Positions 14,508 through 17,137 of a DNA stretch of 17,137 nucleotides are shown here, piece after piece. Both the position numbers and the translations under genes were made by a program. Below the pieces are notes generated by a model, which did no database searches, was not told the DNA's origin, and saw only the letters and a program-made list of their open reading frames with translations. Within the stretch, counting starts at the first letter, position 1. Every line of letters starts with the position of its first letter. The DNA is from JBAYJY01 sp041664945 (GTDB lineage: Bacteria > UBP15 > UBA6099), in assembly GCA_041664945.1 (NCBI GenBank), contig JBAYJY010000095.1, positions 1 to 17,137 on the forward strand, in the 5' to 3' direction.

Positions 14508-15098
14508 ATGGACATATTTGAATGGCTGGTTCCTTTGTTGATGTCTGTTTTTGTCGTCGGCTCTTTTACTGAAATGTTTTTCGGATGGAAAGTTTATATT
14601 CCAGTGATATATCATCTGCGGCCGACAGTTTATCGCACAGAAAAAACATACATGGCCGATCCGGAAAAAATACTCAATGTTGATTTTAATAATATGGAAG
14701 AAATACTCGTGAAAACTGTAAAAGGAAAGAAAATAATATTTTTCAGAAGAAAATATTACTGGTTCAGATTTGAAATGCAAAGTTCGTGGCCATTATGGGG
14801 CGTGATAAAATTGACTGATCTCGGAGGAAAAACAAAAGCGGCGATAGTTGGGAAGCCGCCATTATTCACATCATGGTTTTTATTGATTTGGATAGCATTG
14901 TTTTTAGTTGGTTTCATTGGGGTGGGCTTGTCGGCAATAAAAGGCAAAAGCGAATTGTTCATTATTGTTTTGATAGTTCCTGTTTTTATTTGCGCCATTT
15001 GCGGATTGTCCTATGTATTGGAAAAAGGGCGGTTCCTACGTCATCTAAAGGATATTGATGATGTATTGAGCAGAAACGGCATTAATCCAATTCCGTGA
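14508..15098 (+). CDS. Orphan membrane protein, unknown function
   Basis: A 196-residue protein with three predicted transmembrane segments: about 6-25, 120-142 and 149-171. A roughly 90-residue basic and aromatic soluble section lies between the first two (KKIIFFRRKYYWFRFEM), and a short charged tail follows. I do not recognise the family; one TM, a beta-rich middle and a TM hairpin could suit a small PH-like or sensor domain, but this is a guess. The frame is open from 14364, yet the first 48 codons look non-coding; ATG 14508 has GGGGA 9 bp upstream and opens directly into the first helix, so it was chosen. Strongly AT-rich compared with both neighbours and bracketed by inverted 79-bp repeat copies, pointing to horizontal gain. 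Confidence 0.6.
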   Translation: MDIFEWLVPLLMSVFVVGSFTEMFFGWKVYIPVIYHLRPTVYRTEKTYMADPEKILNVDFNNMEEILVKTVKGKKIIFFRRKYYWFRFEMQSSWPLWGVIKLTDLGGKTKAAIVGKPPLFTSWFLLIWIALFLVGFIGVGLSAIKGKSELFIIVLIVPVFICAICGLSYVLEKGRFLRHLKDIDDVLSRNGINPIP

Positions 15099-15147
15099 CA
15101 TAATCGAATAACTACGGGCGTTTAATTCATTTTCCATCTCCAGCGCT

Positions 15148-15297
15148 GATTGGAATTGAGTTCGGGATTGCTTCGCTTCGCTCGCAATGACGGCCTTATG
15201 CTTTTTCTTTTCGCTGTCTACTGTTTGCTGTTTGCAGTCTACTGCTTTTATGTCTTTCGCTGTATTCTGAGTTCTGGATTCTGTTCTACTGCTTTTG
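15148..15297 (-). repeat. Composite intergenic repeat, copy 5
   Basis: A minus-orientation copy with the modules in the order GAATTGAGTTCGGGATTGC, CTCGCAATGACGG, the GTAGACAG block (15215-15246), then TGTCTTTCGCTGTATTCTGA (15251-15270). Bases 15152-15230 are the inverted partner of 14103-14181. The 15099-15388 gap contains otherwise only the STAS promoter. Confidence 0.85.
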
Positions 15298-15336
15298 TGT
15301 TCTTTTCTCCTCGCCACTCGCTACTTTCCGCCGACC

Positions 15337-15365
15337 TTGACCGGCTATCGGCGCCGTGTTAAGTT
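15337..15365 (+). promoter_or_regulatory. STAS-operon promoter sharing a block with the methyltransferase promoter
   Basis: TTGACC (15337-15342), a 17-bp spacer containing CGGCGCCG, and TAAGTT (15360-15365) with extended -10 TGT. Transcription would start near 15372, just before the AGGGAG ribosome-binding site at 15373-15378. This makes an upstream GTG (15356) in the same frame an unlikely start. Confidence 0.6.
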
Positions 15366-15388
15366 TTAGGACAGGGAGATTCATTACG

Positions 15389-15724
15389 ATGGCGGAGAAG
15401 GCGACGATGTTCAGGACGATGAAGGCGAAGGGCTCCGTCACGATATACGTGGACGGCGATTTCACATACGAGCATACGGGCGCGTTCAAGACGCAGGTTA
15501 AAAAGCTGATCGCCGAGTGCGAATGCGTTCCGAAGATCAGGCTCGACCTCGCCGACTGTTCGTTTGTGGACAGCGGCTGCATGGGCGTGATGGCGCACGT
15601 GCAGAAGGAACTGAACAGCAAGGGCGGCGAGTTGCGTGTTGTCAATGCAGCGCCGCTCGTTCTCGAGGCGATGCGCCGCATCCGGCTCGACGCGATTCTC
15701 CCCATCAGAGGCAAAAAGAAATGA
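15389..15724 (+). CDS. STAS-domain anti-sigma factor antagonist-like protein
   Basis: A 111-residue single STAS domain of the SpoIIAA/RsbV type. The order strand (SVTIYVDGDFTYEHTGAF), helix, strand (KIRLDLADCSFVDSGCMGVM), helix and strand (GELRVVNAAP) matches the fold. In SpoIIAA the regulatory site is D-S-S-G with phosphorylation on the second Ser; here the motif reads DSGCMG (61-66), so the phosphoacceptor position is Gly63 while Ser62 remains. It may be a constitutively unphosphorylated antagonist or a structural STAS protein. GGGAG at 15374-15378, 10 bp upstream, supports ATG 15389. The stop overlaps the next gene as ATGA. No partner anti-sigma kinase is in the window; the ECF pair at 10321-12476 is of another type. 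Confidence 0.85.
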   Translation: MAEKATMFRTMKAKGSVTIYVDGDFTYEHTGAFKTQVKKLIAECECVPKIRLDLADCSFVDSGCMGVMAHVQKELNSKGGELRVVNAAPLVLEAMRRIRLDAILPIRGKKK

Positions 15725-15849
15725 ATTTCTATTTGTACTTAGCGCTCGAAGCAGGCCTGCTGATTCTCGTGGCGGTCGCAATATTCGTCGCGTTCCGAGA
15801 GGCGACGAGCGAAGACATCGACGGAAAATCCGACAATGAACGCTCTTAA
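15721..15849 (+). CDS. 42-residue single-pass membrane peptide
   Basis: ATG 15721 overlaps the STAS stop (ATGA) and opens a 42-codon frame. Its first half is one hydrophobic helix (about residues 3-25, LALEAGLLILVAVAIFVAF), followed by a charged, acidic cytoplasmic-type tail (REATSEDIDGKSDNERS). The end overlaps the next gene by 14 bp. Such tight overlap on both sides argues for a real, translationally coupled small protein, perhaps anchoring one of its neighbours at the membrane. I know of no family for it. Confidence 0.6.
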   Translation: MNFYLYLALEAGLLILVAVAIFVAFREATSEDIDGKSDNERS

Positions 15850-17137
15850 AATCGGCATATCAGGCGTGCGTGGCGTGGTCGGCGAGACGTTCACGCCGCA
15901 CCTCGTCGTGCAGTTCACCGAGGCATTCGCGACCTACGCGGGCCGAGGCGAGGTTTACGTCTGCGACGATGCGCGTCCGTCCGGCGGCATGGTTCGCGGC
16001 GCCGTCATCGCCGGGCTGCTCGGCGCGGGCTGCTCGCCGATCGATCTTGAAATCTGCCCGGTCCCCGCGCTTCAGTTCGCAGTCGCGCGCTCGCGCGCCG
16101 CGGGCGGCATCGCCGTCTCGGCCGGTCATAACCCCGAAGACTGGAACGCTCTCAAATTCATCCGCACGGACGGCATCTACCTGAACGCCAACCAGAGCGA
16201 TGAACTGCTCGATATCTACCATAGCGGCGAGTTCGACAAAGCCAAGTGGAACGAAATAAAGCCGCTCAAGCGCCAGACGAACGCCGCGCGAAATCACATC
16301 AAGGCGATTCTCGCGTCGGTCGACGTCGCGCGCATACGGAAAGCGAAGTTCCGCGTGGCGGTGGACGCCAGCAACGGCGCCTGCTCGAAACCGGCCGCGG
16401 AGCTGCTCGACGCGCTCGGCTGCCCGGCGGCCGCCATCAACGACGAACCCGGCGAACCGTTTCCGCACGACCCGGAACCGAATCAGGCGAACATGCGCTC
16501 GCTGCGCGCGCTCTCTCGCGCGATCGGCTGCGACGCCGGGTTCATGCTCGACACCGCGGGCGAACGGCTCGGAATCGTCACCGACGCCGGCGAATCGCTC
16601 CCGGAAGACCACACGCTTGCGATCTGCGTCGCGGCGCAGCTCGAACGCAAGCCCGGCCTGGTCGTGACCAATCTGTCGACCTCGCGGGTGATCGACGACA
16701 TCGCGCGAGCCTATCGCTCGCAGGTTGTGCGAACTCCCATCGGGCAGGCGTACGTGGCCGAAGCGGCGATGAAGCGCCGCGCGGTTATCGCCGGCGAAGG
16801 CAGCGGCGGCGTCATTCTCCCGCGCGTCCATTACGCGAACGACGGCCTCGCCGCCATTGCGTTCATTCTGGACCACCTCGCGCGCCGCAAAACGCGGCTC
16901 TCGAAAATTGCCGCCTCGCTTCCGGAATACACGACTATTAAAAAGAACATTCCGCTCGATTACACCGAGCTTTTCAAAGCCGTGCAGCACGCGCGCCGCG
17001 CGGTTGAAACAGACATAAAAAAAGCGGCGCTGGACCTTTCGGACGGCATAAAAATCGACTGGCGCGACTCGTGGCTGCACATAAGGCCCTCGAACACCGA
17101 GGCGATGATACGGCTGATCGCGGAGGCGCGCGACGGC
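15836..17137 (+). CDS. Phosphohexomutase-family (GlmM/PMM-like) protein with degenerate active site, 3' end missing
   Basis: The four-domain alpha-D-phosphohexomutase fold is recognisable through 434 residues to the window edge: GISGVRGVVGE at the N-terminus, VVTNLSTS (276-283), a sugar-loop relative GEGSGG (320-325) and the phosphate loop RPSNTE (417-422), which is intact. Two catalytic elements are not. The phosphoserine motif T/S-A-S-H-N-P reads SAGHNP, with Gly97 where the catalytic Ser should be. The metal loop DxDxDR reads DTAGER (Asp239, Ala241, Glu243, Arg244). Normal mutase activity is therefore unlikely, and a binding or regulatory role is possible. Homologues normally interconvert glucosamine- or mannose-phosphates. 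The start ATG 15836 aligns with family N-termini and overlaps the small membrane gene by 14 bp; the ribosome-binding site is weak, which fits translational coupling. Confidence 0.88.
   Translation, partial: MNALKIGISGVRGVVGETFTPHLVVQFTEAFATYAGRGEVYVCDDARPSGGMVRGAVIAGLLGAGCSPIDLEICPVPALQFAVARSRAAGGIAVSAGHNPEDWNALKFIRTDGIYLNANQSDELLDIYHSGEFDKAKWNEIKPLKRQTNAARNHIKAILASVDVARIRKAKFRVAVDASNGACSKPAAELLDALGCPAAAINDEPGEPFPHDPEPNQANMRSLRALSRAIGCDAGFMLDTAGERLGIVTDAGESLPEDHTLAICVAAQLERKPGLVVTNLSTSRVIDDIARAYRSQVVRTPIGQAYVAEAAMKRRAVIAGEGSGGVILPRVHYANDGLAAIAFILDHLARRKTRLSKIAASLPEYTTIKKNIPLDYTELFKAVQHARRAVETDIKKAALDLSDGIKIDWRDSWLHIRPSNTEAMIRLIAEARDG

Noticed and set aside
337..15297. CRISPR array as an explanation of the repeats
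   Set aside because: Repeats are dispersed over several gaps, of unequal length and in both orientations, with no regular spacers or cas genes.
15860..17080. Minus-strand open frame of 406 codons opposite the mutase-like gene
   Set aside because: Antisense shadow of a recognisable protein; Arg-rich and without motifs.

Overview
The window looks like chromosomal DNA of an uncultured or little-studied Gram-negative bacterium. Most genes are G+C-rich. There is a signal-peptide-bearing protein with beta-barrel character and a C-terminal Phe, and regulation runs through an ECF sigma factor with a zinc-type anti-sigma factor. I cannot assign a phylum from sequence alone. Promoter-like sites of the TTGACn/17 bp/TATATT or TAAGTT type recur and suggest a standard housekeeping sigma factor.

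Region 1 (1-3813) is a purine block encoding FGAM synthase as separate subunits: the 3' end of a tandem-duplicated PurS, then PurL with a Lys/Ala-rich N-terminal tail, then PurQ. A repeat-rich non-coding stretch separates purS from purL. Region 2 (3861-5566) is an abruptly AT-rich two-gene cassette: an OLD/RecF-like AAA ATPase and, overlapping it by 4 bp, a TOPRIM (DUF3226-like) protein. It has the architecture of PARIS-type or class 4 OLD anti-phage systems and is the best candidate for an under-described system here. Region 3 (5683-8367) holds a PLP-dependent cystathionine gamma-synthase/lyase, a convergent outer-membrane barrel protein with a strong promoter, and an orphan 144-residue protein.

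Region 4 (8368-10320) is a lysophospholipid-type acyltransferase on the minus strand, flanked by two near-identical 129-bp direct repeats that belong to a dispersed composite repeat family. Region 5 (10217-12796) is an ECF sigma factor plus a zinc anti-sigma factor with a long, low-complexity extracytoplasmic part, then a small zinc-ribbon protein that looks leaderless. Region 6 (12797-14087) is an intergenic stretch with two hairpins and a duplicated motif, then a zinc-ribbon SAM methyltransferase. Region 7 (14085-15297) is an AT-rich membrane-protein gene bounded by inverted 79-bp copies of the dispersed repeat. Region 8 (15337-17137) is a tightly overlapping operon: a STAS anti-anti-sigma-like protein, a 42-residue membrane peptide, and a phosphohexomutase homologue that lacks the catalytic Ser and has a degraded metal-binding loop.

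Three themes tie the window together. Composite repeats fill most of the larger gaps and bracket the compositionally foreign genes. Heptad-spaced TAG triplets at two gene ends close all three reading frames. Two unrelated genes share an almost identical promoter block around a GGCGCC palindrome.
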